A DNA stretch of 39,068 bases from Firmicutes bacterium UBA5493 (lineage in GTDB: Bacteria > Bacillota > Limnochordia > Darwinibacteriales > Darwinibacteriaceae), in the NCBI GenBank assembly GCA_002424045.1, contig DIPH01000018.1, positions 12,446-51,513 on the forward strand. The letters run 5' to 3'. A model generated the notes under the pieces. It did not search any database. It was not told the origin of the DNA and saw nothing but the letters and a program-made list of their open reading frames with translations. A program made the translations under genes and the position numbers. The number at the start of each line of letters is the position of its first letter. Position 1 is the stretch's first letter. This document shows positions 9,546 to 16,652 of the stretch, piece by piece.

Positions 9546-10005
9546 GAGTAAATCCGGTTGCTTTGCGAAAGGAGTGGAGGGTTCTCATTCCCCCTAGGCA
9601 GTAAAAGTGGATAGCCATTAATTGTTGATCCGTGAGCCATCCCACTTCGTTTAGAATTTGATCGTAAGTTGGCTCCACGAGTGCCGCTTTAGCCATAGCG
9701 TGCATAAGCTCCGTGTACTTCGTATACGATTCGGGTTCTAACTTGGATAAAGCTATGCTTTCGCCCTCTTGACCCTTCTGCGTCATGTCTTGAGCGAAGG
9801 CAAGCAGTTCATTAGGCAACTGCCCTGACTGGATTAAAGCCGTCAACGTCACCCTGCGTAACCTAACATGGATTTCTGAATCTCCATCCCACGAAGGAAT
9901 TGGAACTACCGGAGTAGCGCTTTGGGCCATCGCCGTCAATGGCGTCACTTGCGAATTGGATTTTCGGCGTATTCTACTCCATAATCTTGATAACCATTTG
10001 AACAT
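9499..10005 (-). CDS. Tail assembly chaperone, upstream frame (G-like)
   Basis: This 168-residue protein has a basic N-terminus (MFKWLSRLWSRIRRK) followed by a helical domain. It sits two frames before the tape measure gene, the usual place of the tail assembly chaperone that holds the tape measure protein during tail assembly. The segment VRLRRVTLTALIQSGQLPNEL is shared in style with other phage chaperones. The family call comes mainly from position, size and the overlapping downstream frame. A strong hairpin terminator precedes the gene at 10034-10066, so it may depend on readthrough or on its own promoter, which I could not identify. Confidence 0.7.
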   Translation of the reverse strand: MFKWLSRLWSRIRRKSNSQVTPLTAMAQSATPVVPIPSWDGDSEIHVRLRRVTLTALIQSGQLPNELLAFAQDMTQKGQEGESIALSKLEPESYTKYTELMHAMAKAALVEPTYDQILNEVGWLTDQQLMAIHFYCLGGMRTLHSFRKATGFTLADGNDGKNVRSETE

Positions 10006-10033
10006 ATTTTCTTACCCCTCTCAATTTTGGATA

Positions 10034-10066
10034 TAAAAAAGAGCCCCTAGATAACTAGAAGCTCTT
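10034..10066 (-). terminator. Rho-independent terminator
   Basis: On the minus strand AAGAGCTTCTAG and CTAGGGGCTCTT form a 12-bp stem with two G-U pairs and the loop TTAT. A run of six T follows. It lies downstream of the deacetylase-like gene and upstream of the chaperone gene. It is the clearest intrinsic terminator in the window. Confidence 0.85.
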
Positions 10067-10148
10067 AGATATTCAGTTTTACTTACGGGAATACTCTGCC
10101 GTAAAATAGCTCTATTGCTATTGCTTCTTTAATAGCCTGAAGAACTGT

Positions 10149-11405
10149 TCAATACGTTACTTTCGGTAAAACCATGTCGTCAAGTACATCGGAAAATGTT
10201 ACAACTTTGAGACCCAAAGTCTTTATGTCTGCACACAGGCGTTCTTGTTCTATTGACGTAAGTTCACTATCCTTACCCGGGTGCCAGATGAGAATAGCCC
10301 ATTGCCTATGCGTAGCTGCCATTTGTATGGCTTTTAGGTTATTATCGTAGTTGATATAATTTGCGCTATTAATAGCATAAGGGTTAAATACAGGGAAGGA
10401 GTTATTACGCCAGTTGCCACTGCCACCGCCTGCACTTCTGATGAAATAGTAGTATTTTGAAAACTCACTTATTGCTTCCGCCAAAGGCATGGTGTTAAAC
10501 TTAAGAATAAACCTCCCCCCTTTATCATAAAAGCCATTTTCAACAAGCCACTTTTGTCTGTCTAGCGCAAGCGTATTCAGTTGTTCCGGAGTCATTGTTG
10601 CGGGGTTCCCCACAAGGTTGTCATTATCAGCCCCTGGGTGCGTCGAAATATCCCACCCCAACTTCTCTAAAGCCCTAACATCATTCATTGTCATTTTGCC
10701 AGGGGTTCCTAAATGGTCTTTTATCACCATTGCGTTTGCTCTGTAACCATATTTGGATAAAATAGGGCGAGTCTGTGTGTATGCTGCTTTGTAACTACCA
10801 TCTAAAGTGATTGTTACCAAACCCTGTGTAAGTGGGTTGGCAATCTGGAAAATACTATCAATAAAAAGTGTCCGTTCATCCGCGTTTCCACCCGCCTTAA
10901 ACGTGAAGGTTATTTCGATCCGGTCGACCACAGTCATGGGTGTATCGCCTGTCGCGATAGGGAACTCAACCAGTTCCCAACTGTTCGATATTCCAGATAT
11001 GGCTCCTCCTACTGGGCGGGTTGCCTTACCAACTACGACGTAGGACGAAATAAACACCGCCTCAATGTATCCATCTGTTTTAGGTAACCCGGGCTGGTAT
11101 ACCATCATCCCCAAAAAATCATAGTTAAACGTTCGTGGTGTTGGGAAAGTTATTGCTATCCTTGCAATATCAGAAGAGGTAGGTGTCACCTTGAGTGAGT
11201 TAATCCCTGTGTACACGGGGTTACCAGGTTCCTGTACCAATATAGCCGACCCTGCGCTAACAGTCACATTGCTCAAGTCGGTAAAGTTCGTAATTATGTC
11301 TACTGTATTCTTTGCCATCATCTGCGCCACCAGATTGCGAGGGGCGTGTCTTACGTGGTATCCGTTGTAAGCTCTGTTTGCTCTTGCGAAAGTCAACAAA
11401 TCCAC
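10149..11405 (-). CDS. Polysaccharide deacetylase-like tail protein
   Basis: The N-terminal half (to about residue 190) looks like a beta-rich carbohydrate-binding or structural domain. The C-terminal half resembles the NodB/CE4 deacetylase fold: VTITLDGSYKAAY near residue 197, then ILSKYGYRANAMVI, then LEKLGWDISTHPGAD near 250 and a late WAILIWHPG. In active family members the first motif is usually TFDDG and the second H-S/T-x-x-H. Here they read TLDGSY and HPGADND, so metal binding may be altered or lost. GTG 11405 overlaps the upstream stop (TAGTG) and follows GGTGGTGATA. Cleaving or binding host surface polysaccharide is the likely role, by inference. The stop is UGA and the frame stays open for 21 more codons. 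Confidence 0.7.
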   Translation of the reverse strand: MDLLTFARANRAYNGYHVRHAPRNLVAQMMAKNTVDIITNFTDLSNVTVSAGSAILVQEPGNPVYTGINSLKVTPTSSDIARIAITFPTPRTFNYDFLGMMVYQPGLPKTDGYIEAVFISSYVVVGKATRPVGGAISGISNSWELVEFPIATGDTPMTVVDRIEITFTFKAGGNADERTLFIDSIFQIANPLTQGLVTITLDGSYKAAYTQTRPILSKYGYRANAMVIKDHLGTPGKMTMNDVRALEKLGWDISTHPGADNDNLVGNPATMTPEQLNTLALDRQKWLVENGFYDKGGRFILKFNTMPLAEAISEFSKYYYFIRSAGGGSGNWRNNSFPVFNPYAINSANYINYDNNLKAIQMAATHRQWAILIWHPGKDSELTSIEQERLCADIKTLGLKVVTFSDVLDDMVLPKVTY

Positions 11406-11641
11406 TATATCACCACCCAATCCACAGTTCCGTCCGTATACCACATATTCAATTGAGGCATTAACACAAAAATAGTTGGCTCGCTAATCATTGTATAATC
11501 AGGGCGTTCGCCAAGGGTGCTCCCATAGACTTCAACAATATTACCAGATTGTGCAACTTTTAGATTTCCATGTTCGTCAACATTAACTATTTTTGCTTTG
11601 CCATTTGGGTCTCTCCCTATGACGGGAATTCCTTTTGACAT
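11405..11641 (-). CDS. Small tail-module protein
   Basis: This 78-residue protein starts at ATG 11641 with GGAG upstream. It begins MSKGIPVIGRDPNGKAKIV and continues with alternating beta-type segments ending in WYTDGTVDWVVI. The early residues resemble short N-terminal pieces found in phage tail and fibre proteins, but I do not recognise a named family. Its stop overlaps the GTG of the deacetylase-like gene, so the two are probably translationally coupled and work together at the tail. Confidence 0.7.
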   Translation of the reverse strand: MSKGIPVIGRDPNGKAKIVNVDEHGNLKVAQSGNIVEVYGSTLGERPDYTMISEPTIFVLMPQLNMWYTDGTVDWVVI

Positions 11642-11659
11642 ATTAAATCACTCCTTTGA

Positions 11660-11833
11660 TTAAAGTTGTGTGCCCTCCTCAATCCCAACCCAAACATCAC
11701 CCACGGGAATCGAGGTGATCTCTGTTTCCAACGTCACGGGCAGGCGGTTTTCTGTGCTTATCTCCGAACCGTCCGCCATGATTAGCCTTACTTCTCGAAC
11801 CGCTCCCAGAACGGGTTTTTCTTTATCAGCCAA
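11660..11833 (-). CDS. Small hypothetical tail-module protein, TTG start
   Basis: A 57-residue frame starts at TTG 11833, preceded by AAGGAGG with an 8-base spacer. It reads MADKEKPVLGAVREVRLIM at the start and ends IEEGTQL. Its stop is followed by the ribosome site of the next gene. The perfect ribosome site and tight packing support it. It has no recognised domain. The beta-strand-like pattern and the position suggest a small structural or assembly protein of the tail. Confidence 0.75.
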   Translation of the reverse strand: MADKEKPVLGAVREVRLIMADGSEISTENRLPVTLETEITSIPVGDVWVGIEEGTQL

Positions 11834-11846
11834 TTGGACTACCTCC

Positions 11847-11984
11847 TTATAGGTCTTCTCCTTCTTCGACCACTCCGATGAGTTTTAAAACTCCGGTATA
11901 TACCTTCCAGTTTTGTGTTTCGTCATCCCAGACAACAGGTAATGGGACACCGCCGGGGTCTCTAGGAATGGGTGGATGAGCCAT
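11847..11984 (-). CDS. Small hypothetical tail-module protein
   Basis: A 45-residue frame starts at ATG 11984, which overlaps the stop of the Dit-like gene (TAATG). It begins MAHPPIPRDPGGVPLPVVWD and ends in an acidic tail. The ribosome site of the next gene follows its stop at once. It is proline-rich at the start and has no domain I know. Translational coupling to the Dit-like gene suggests a related tail role. Confidence 0.7.
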   Translation of the reverse strand: MAHPPIPRDPGGVPLPVVWDDETQNWKVYTGVLKLIGVVEEGEDL

Positions 11985-13078
11985 TATGACCACCTCTCTT
12001 TGAATAGAATTTCAATGTTTAGCAAGTTGTTGTCATCTTCAAGCTCTATACGATTAACGCCAGGCGCAAGATGGAATCCATCCACCAGATACCCGGCGTT
12101 AACATTGTCTATCACGCTCACACCGCTTGTCCCGCCATACGACTGGGCCTCGTAAAGGTAGTAACCCTCTGCCCACGAAAAGTGGTAGATCTCATAGACT
12201 GAGGTTGCATTGGGGATAACGTCCCATGGAGTATCTACAATTGCCACACGAGTAGCACCGTTGTACCCGATGATCTTTCGGTATTGTCCAGCACCTGCGC
12301 CACTAACAACCTTCACAATTTGGTCTTTGTAATAATCATCCACAGCCGATGCAGAGGTAGCCAATTGGATACCACCCGAAGTCCCAGAGCGCGCTGTGCC
12401 TGATTGCAAAACGTTATTGCCTACAAATAATGCATTGCGCTTTTGAGTGTCAAGGAGCAATAATTCACCTTGTTTTATCTCGCCAGCGTATTGTAATGTC
12501 AATCCTGTAGTGTAGTTAGTGAGTTTGGGGTTTTTCGTGTGAAGGCCCCCTATGGTCTTGCCGTATAACCAGATCATGGGATCTGCATTCACGCTACCCT
12601 CATTGTTAACGTCTAGCATCGTAACTGGCGGAGTGAACACCACGTCTCGTTTTACTTGATGGTAGTCCATGGAATACCAATAAGGATCGTCAGCTTGGAA
12701 GGTTATGTCCATGGTAAAGGCTCTTGCTCCAAAATGTCCCCGAATGTAGTCATGGTCAATGTCTGTACACTGTACCTGAATGAATTTATTTGCTCCTTCG
12801 AATCGTTTAAGCCACATAACATCATCGTTAATCAACTTACCTCTAAGAAGTGCCGCAAAGTCGTCTGCTTCCTCCTTGCTGTAGCACTCAATGGTCCCTG
12901 AAGCCCTCAAAACGCCAGGTTCTAGCCTTTGCAAGCGGCGAAAGGTACGCCTGCCCGCTCTGCCGGGTATGACAGTGCCTGGAATCTCTTTTTTTACTGC
13001 ATAGCCATCTAAAGCAAGCTCAGGCGGAAGTAAGATTGATTCTCCTAAGCCATTATTTAAGATGAGTTCAATTTGCAC
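11984..13078 (-). CDS. Distal tail (Dit)-like protein with inserted module
   Basis: Residues 1-150 resemble the N-terminal ring domain of Dit-type tail proteins: an opening on glycine-rich strands, then IPGRAGRRTFRRLQRLEPGV and a WLKRFEGANKFIQVQCTDID segment. A C-terminal beta domain follows. Residues 226-298 form a separable module (from GTARSGTSGGIQLATSASA to ATSVYEIY) of a kind seen inserted in several phage tail proteins. The final 60 residues return to the domain pattern. Dit proteins form the hexameric ring between tail tube and tip. Here the gene lies right after the major tail protein and before the chaperones, earlier than usual. ATG 13078 follows AGAGGTGAAAG. Confidence 0.7.
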   Translation of the reverse strand: MQIELILNNGLGESILLPPELALDGYAVKKEIPGTVIPGRAGRRTFRRLQRLEPGVLRASGTIECYSKEEADDFAALLRGKLINDDVMWLKRFEGANKFIQVQCTDIDHDYIRGHFGARAFTMDITFQADDPYWYSMDYHQVKRDVVFTPPVTMLDVNNEGSVNADPMIWLYGKTIGGLHTKNPKLTNYTTGLTLQYAGEIKQGELLLLDTQKRNALFVGNNVLQSGTARSGTSGGIQLATSASAVDDYYKDQIVKVVSGAGAGQYRKIIGYNGATRVAIVDTPWDVIPNATSVYEIYHFSWAEGYYLYEAQSYGGTSGVSVIDNVNAGYLVDGFHLAPGVNRIELEDDNNLLNIEILFKERWS

Positions 13079-13104
13079 ACTTTCACCTCTTTCTTTTGAG
13101 GGAT

Positions 13105-13131
13105 GGGGCTACCCCAATTTAGAGTAGCCCC
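13105..13131 (-). terminator. Stem-loop after the major tail protein gene
   Basis: GGGGCTAC (8 bases) pairs with GTAGCCCC around an 11-base loop, just downstream of the major tail protein stop. No U tract follows, so it may protect the abundant upstream mRNA or terminate only weakly. Confidence 0.5.
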
Positions 13132-13138
13132 GGGGAAT

Positions 13139-13699
13139 TTAAGCAGCTGGCGGTAAGGTTTCAACGTCTTCCCACTCGTAGATGGGCTTGTCCACTTTGG
13201 CATTTTCCTTACCACGAATAGCAAACTGCGGGGTTAGGAAGTTACGGTCTTGCGGGGTGTAGTTAGGCACACGTCCGGTCACGCTCCAAAACGTCCACTT
13301 GCGATAACCAACAATCGCAGAGGCATCGTTATTACCTTCAGCATATCTGGCTACATAAAGCTCTGCAATTACCGGTTTGGGTTGTTCGCCAATTCTTGGT
13401 GCACTATAGGTGCCTGTCGCATAGGTTCCGCCAGCGAGTAACGCTAGTGCTTCGCCAGGTAGTTCGGCGTTAGTGAAACTTAATTCAACCCCGGATAGCT
13501 CAGCTTGTTCTTCGACAGTGGCAATTAAACGGTCCCCACCTCGAAGCTCTGCCCTCTGTCCCTCGATCCACTGGTGAGTAATGCCAGCTTGTTGCGGTGT
13601 TTCAAAGCGGGCCGTCTTGCCTGCAGCCTTTTCCAAACCGGTTTCTGGATCGATTTCTTTAATAATCATCAACCTGCAACCATACAAAATGTCGCTCAT
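13139..13699 (-). CDS. Major tail protein
   Basis: This 186-residue protein lies between the tail terminator-like gene and the Dit-like gene, and a hairpin follows it. The sequence has the beta-rich character of tail tube proteins: LYGCRLMIIKEIDPETG at the start, a glycine-rich middle (LALLAGGTYATGTYSAP) and a C-terminal segment with YRKWTFWSVTGRVPNY. Tube proteins stack as hexameric rings around the DNA channel. The call rests on size, gene order and fold-like pattern rather than on a distinctive motif. Confidence 0.75.
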   Translation of the reverse strand: MSDILYGCRLMIIKEIDPETGLEKAAGKTARFETPQQAGITHQWIEGQRAELRGGDRLIATVEEQAELSGVELSFTNAELPGEALALLAGGTYATGTYSAPRIGEQPKPVIAELYVARYAEGNNDASAIVGYRKWTFWSVTGRVPNYTPQDRNFLTPQFAIRGKENAKVDKPIYEWEDVETLPPAA

Positions 13700-13717
13700 G
13701 CTTTCATCTCCTTTTCT

Positions 13718-14095
13718 TTATCTCCCAACACGTGGGATTCGAAATTCTATCCTTCGAGTGATTGCATTAAGATCGGGGTCTTGAAAATCACCTCCCGTGT
13801 GCACCCACTCGATTTCAAATTTGTGTCCTTCGCTTGTCGTTAAGATCGTGCCGGCCAACAATGTTTTCAGTTCCGCAACAGCTTGATCCACGGGTACGAA
13901 ACTCCCAACTTTAAAATATGGCCATATTGTCAACTCACGAAAAAAGCCCCTGTTGTTAAAGGGGGCTCTCATTTCCTCGCCTAACTTAATCACGCCGTAG
14001 GGCTTTGGGGTTTTTGCATTTGGGCCACCAGGCTGATGCCATGACTTGATAGATGGACAGTTTGCCGTTAGATGTTGATAAAGCGCGGTTCTCAT
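13718..14095 (-). CDS. Tail terminator-like protein
   Basis: This 125-residue protein overlaps the upstream tail completion gene by 4 bases. It begins MRTALYQHLTANCPSIKSWHQPG and contains the pattern PYGVIKLGEE, typical of small minor tail or tail terminator proteins that begin with a helix and carry a PY-[VI] strand. It sits just before the major tail protein, where the terminator capping the tail tube is usually encoded. The call is by position and general pattern. Confidence 0.65.
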   Translation of the reverse strand: MRTALYQHLTANCPSIKSWHQPGGPNAKTPKPYGVIKLGEEMRAPFNNRGFFRELTIWPYFKVGSFVPVDQAVAELKTLLAGTILTTSEGHKFEIEWVHTGGDFQDPDLNAITRRIEFRIPRVGR

Positions 14096-14430
14096 CTACC
14101 CACCACCTTTTGCGCATCCTCAATGAAATCTGCCACAAATCGCTTGACGGTAGGCAAAAGGATGGCGTATTTTCCCTGATTAGAAAGCTCCAAATATACC
14201 CCGTAGTCCATAGTGTGAGCGATGCGAGTTATCAAAGATTGGTCTCTTGACATGGAGTAGCCAAATAGTCCTTTGCGAGCCAGGCTAGTTCGGTCTTGCC
14301 ACCTAGCGTTGACTTTGGCATAAGCCTCCATCTGCGCAGCATATCGTTGGCTAAGTGCATAGAGGGCAGCTTTCTGGCGGTCAGCCATCGCCCGTAAGTT
14401 GCGATTAACCTCATCGGATCCCGCCATCAA
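14092..14430 (-). CDS. HK97 gp10-like tail completion protein
   Basis: This 112-residue protein has the family pattern of small gp10-like neck proteins: an N-terminal helix rich in Ala and Arg, WQDRTSLARKGLFGY, and then HTMDYGVYLELSNQGKYAIL. These are the dNARWQDRTGxAR and YGxYLEl motifs. It ends with a helix and KVVGR. Such proteins join head connector and tail. It overlaps its neighbours on both sides by 4 bases, in the usual order connector, closure, gp10-like, terminator. Confidence 0.8.
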   Translation of the reverse strand: MMAGSDEVNRNLRAMADRQKAALYALSQRYAAQMEAYAKVNARWQDRTSLARKGLFGYSMSRDQSLITRIAHTMDYGVYLELSNQGKYAILLPTVKRFVADFIEDAQKVVGR

Positions 14431-14792
14431 ACCACCTCCTCAATAACGCATTGTAACGAAACAATCTCGCCTAAATAGCGAACGGGATTAACCACTGCAA
14501 CTCGGTGATTAACCCCGTCTAACTTAAATGTGTCCTTGATTTCAACATCGGCATCCCACGGACAAAGCATTTCTCGATTGTTGATCTGTAGTGTCCCGCC
14601 TTCTTTTACAATATCCTTGGAAGAATTACCCGAAAGATAGATTCTGAAGGTCTGGGCAGGAAGATCAATCTCTTGTTCATCCAACCATCCACCAGCACCA
14701 TCTGGTACACGCATCCAACGTTTTAATACTATCTCAGAGGGACTAAGTTCAATCGCCTTGGCAGACAAATCTCTACGCCGAATAAGGTCCAT
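14427..14792 (-). CDS. Head closure / head-tail joining protein
   Basis: This 121-residue protein is rich in beta strands: LKRWMRVPDGAGGWLDEQ, then TFRIYLSGNSSK and a late NHRVAVVNPVRYLGEIV. This resembles the small beta-barrel stopper proteins (SPP1 gp16 type) that close the head after packaging. It follows the connector gene without a gap and overlaps the next gene by 4 bases. The family call is by pattern and gene order. Confidence 0.7.
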   Translation of the reverse strand: MDLIRRRDLSAKAIELSPSEIVLKRWMRVPDGAGGWLDEQEIDLPAQTFRIYLSGNSSKDIVKEGGTLQINNREMLCPWDADVEIKDTFKLDGVNHRVAVVNPVRYLGEIVSLQCVIEEVV

Positions 14793-15161
14793 CTAAAGCA
14801 CCTCTGGGCGGGCTATACTTAGGATATAACCACCTTTGCTCTGGCCATCCAGTTCTTCTAATTCCCGCCGGCGATAGTCCTGTGCCATTGTTTGGGCATA
14901 GGCTAGCCTGTCTTTAAGCTGTATAAAACGGTATCGCTCTGATCCCGTGCTGGTTTCCTCAACACTTCCCATTTCCTCTTGGAACATTCCGGCCTTTTCG
15001 GTCCATCCAAGGGACGCTGCTCCATAAATAGTTTGGGATTCTTCCAGTAGATCCTCAAGTTCGTTATCCTCGAACCGTGTATCAGCTTCCGTTCCGCCTG
15101 GGGGAATTTTCTCCCCCAGAAACCTTCTTAACCTTGCCACTAATTCAGGTGTGGGGGTCAT
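14793..15161 (-). CDS. Head-tail connector (adaptor) protein
   Basis: This 122-residue, mostly helical protein begins MTPTPELVARLRRFLGEKIP and contains DNELEDLLEES and ERYRFIQLKDRLAYAQTMAQ. The helical pattern and place between the capsid and closure genes fit the adaptor family that sits below the portal (SPP1 gp15 type). The residues after each helix are charged, as expected for ring assembly. No distinctive motif secures the name. Confidence 0.7.
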   Translation of the reverse strand: MTPTPELVARLRRFLGEKIPPGGTEADTRFEDNELEDLLEESQTIYGAASLGWTEKAGMFQEEMGSVEETSTGSERYRFIQLKDRLAYAQTMAQDYRRRELEELDGQSKGGYILSIARPEVL

Positions 15162-15165
15162 TGTA

Positions 15166-15504
15166 TCACCCCTTCAAATAGTCGTTAATGAGCTTCACTA
15201 GGTGCTTTTTAGTAGCACCGTTCTTGTACTCAATGCCCAGTTCATCGGCCCTTGCCCTAAGTTCTTTGGCGGAGAAATTCTCCTCGTTGACAAATCCGCT
15301 TCCGCCAGCGTTATCGCCCGAAGGTTTTTCAGCAACAAAAGGTTCACCTTGGGCATCATTGAAATAAGGACAATGCCTTTCGGATTCCTTGGTTTGATTA
15401 GTCCACCGTCTGGCTTCCAAATCGGGATGGCACTTCATGGGGAACATCATCCCTGGATCACTTGTTAGCACCCAGGGATAATGCGTACAATCAACGCATC
15501 TCAT
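15166..15504 (-). CDS. Zinc-finger and HeH/SAP-like helical domain protein
   Basis: This 112-residue protein has four Cys at residues 3, 6, 25 and about 45 (MRCVDC, MKCHPD, RHCPYF), a likely zinc site. The C-terminal segment FSAKELRARADELGIEYKN with GATKKHLVKLI matches the small HeH/LEM/SAP-type helix-extension-helix domain, which binds nucleic acid or protein. It follows the major capsid gene, a place where phages often encode HeH proteins. The role in head assembly or DNA contact is inferred. Confidence 0.7.
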   Translation of the reverse strand: MRCVDCTHYPWVLTSDPGMMFPMKCHPDLEARRWTNQTKESERHCPYFNDAQGEPFVAEKPSGDNAGGSGFVNEENFSAKELRARADELGIEYKNGATKKHLVKLINDYLKG

Positions 15505-15515
15505 TTAATCACCGC

Positions 15516-16589
15516 CTAAAACTCAGGCAGAGTGATCTCTTGAACGTTCTCATCCAGAGCGGCGAATACACCACGACGGGCACGACCTACAATTTGAGCT
15601 TCCACTAAGCGGGAAAGATCAGCGAGTGTTGCGTCAATCCGCAGATCATGCTTGATAAGCTCCTTGAAACCACGCTTTGGACGAATCAAATACGCCTTGT
15701 TATCAGCGATACCGTTGTACTTGTAGGACTTCTTACCGATCTTGATTTCCCAACCATCATAAGCGATGATTGTATCGATACCAGTCAGAGAAGCATAATC
15801 AGTGCCACGGACATGGAACTTACCTAGTGCTTCTTGGATATGGTCAAGTCTTGTGCCGGATACCAGCAAAATGTTGCCAGGACGCTTTGCCTGTCTTGCA
15901 TCAGCCATACCCTTTTTAAGGGTCTCGCGGAGACTCAAGATAGGATGGGCGGCGAACGAGGTGTCGCCCTCTACGGGTAGATTCCCCTCCACGTCAATGA
16001 GGACAGCACCGGTTTTGTTACCGGCTCCGTAAGTGTAGCTAATGATGGGGCCAAGGTGAATGTGGTTAAGCAAAGCGTTGTAAGCTTCACCGAACGCACG
16101 ATCAATCTCATCCATCTCAAAGGTGCGGTTGTACTCAACCATGTCTTCGGTATATTCGATACCTGCAGCATAGGTTACAATACGGGCCGTCGGGCCTTCT
16201 TCTGCTTGCAAGTGACCGAACTTGACTTCTTCACCTTCGATGTGTTCAGCAAACACGATAACGCCTTTTTGTGCCCATTTGGCATCGAAAATCTCGGGAA
16301 AATTTCTGTCCTCAATGCGTTCGTAGATTGGGGTGTAGAGGGTAGGAGTGGTTTCCCTTCCGAGTTCAACATCAAGCACAACCTTTTCTAAAAGTTCCTT
16401 GCGAACCGCATCAGTGGTGATCATCTCGCCCATAGGCTTGCTAAGGGCGTAGACCGCCATTTCGCCATTTACGATGTGCTTTTCTACACTGTACTCTTTG
16501 CCATCCAACACAAAAGGCACCTTCTGTTCGAAAGTGCCTTGTCTCCGTGCGGCTCTGGCTGTTTCGATACTTACAATTTTTGTCGCCAT
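15516..16589 (-). CDS. Major capsid protein
   Basis: At 357 residues this fits an HK97-fold major capsid protein. It lies after the protease-scaffold and decoration genes. The central part has the capsid-like long loop and helix (EEGPTARIVTYAAGIEYTED), and RRGVFAALDENVQ lies near the end. The N-terminus before residue 60 carries HIVNGEMA and KPMGEMIT. Cleavage after Glu43 or Glu55 would remove an N-terminal delta domain, as in other protease-matured capsids. The same Gly-Glu-Met motif recurs in the scaffold. ATG 16589 follows GGAGGAGATAAATA. The HK97 fold is expected from family knowledge. The cleavage is inference. Confidence 0.85.
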   Translation of the reverse strand: MATKIVSIETARAARRQGTFEQKVPFVLDGKEYSVEKHIVNGEMAVYALSKPMGEMITTDAVRKELLEKVVLDVELGRETTPTLYTPIYERIEDRNFPEIFDAKWAQKGVIVFAEHIEGEEVKFGHLQAEEGPTARIVTYAAGIEYTEDMVEYNRTFEMDEIDRAFGEAYNALLNHIHLGPIISYTYGAGNKTGAVLIDVEGNLPVEGDTSFAAHPILSLRETLKKGMADARQAKRPGNILLVSGTRLDHIQEALGKFHVRGTDYASLTGIDTIIAYDGWEIKIGKKSYKYNGIADNKAYLIRPKRGFKELIKHDLRIDATLADLSRLVEAQIVGRARRGVFAALDENVQEITLPEF

Positions 16590-16652
16590 TATTTATCTCC
16601 TCCATTGATTAAATTGTTCTTGACAATGCTTCTCGACCCCATGTTGGAGGCC

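Noticed and set aside
10083..10151. Selenocysteine at the UGA of the tail gene
   Set aside because: The hairpin after the UGA lacks the loop features of a bacterial SECIS element, and no Sec genes are seen.
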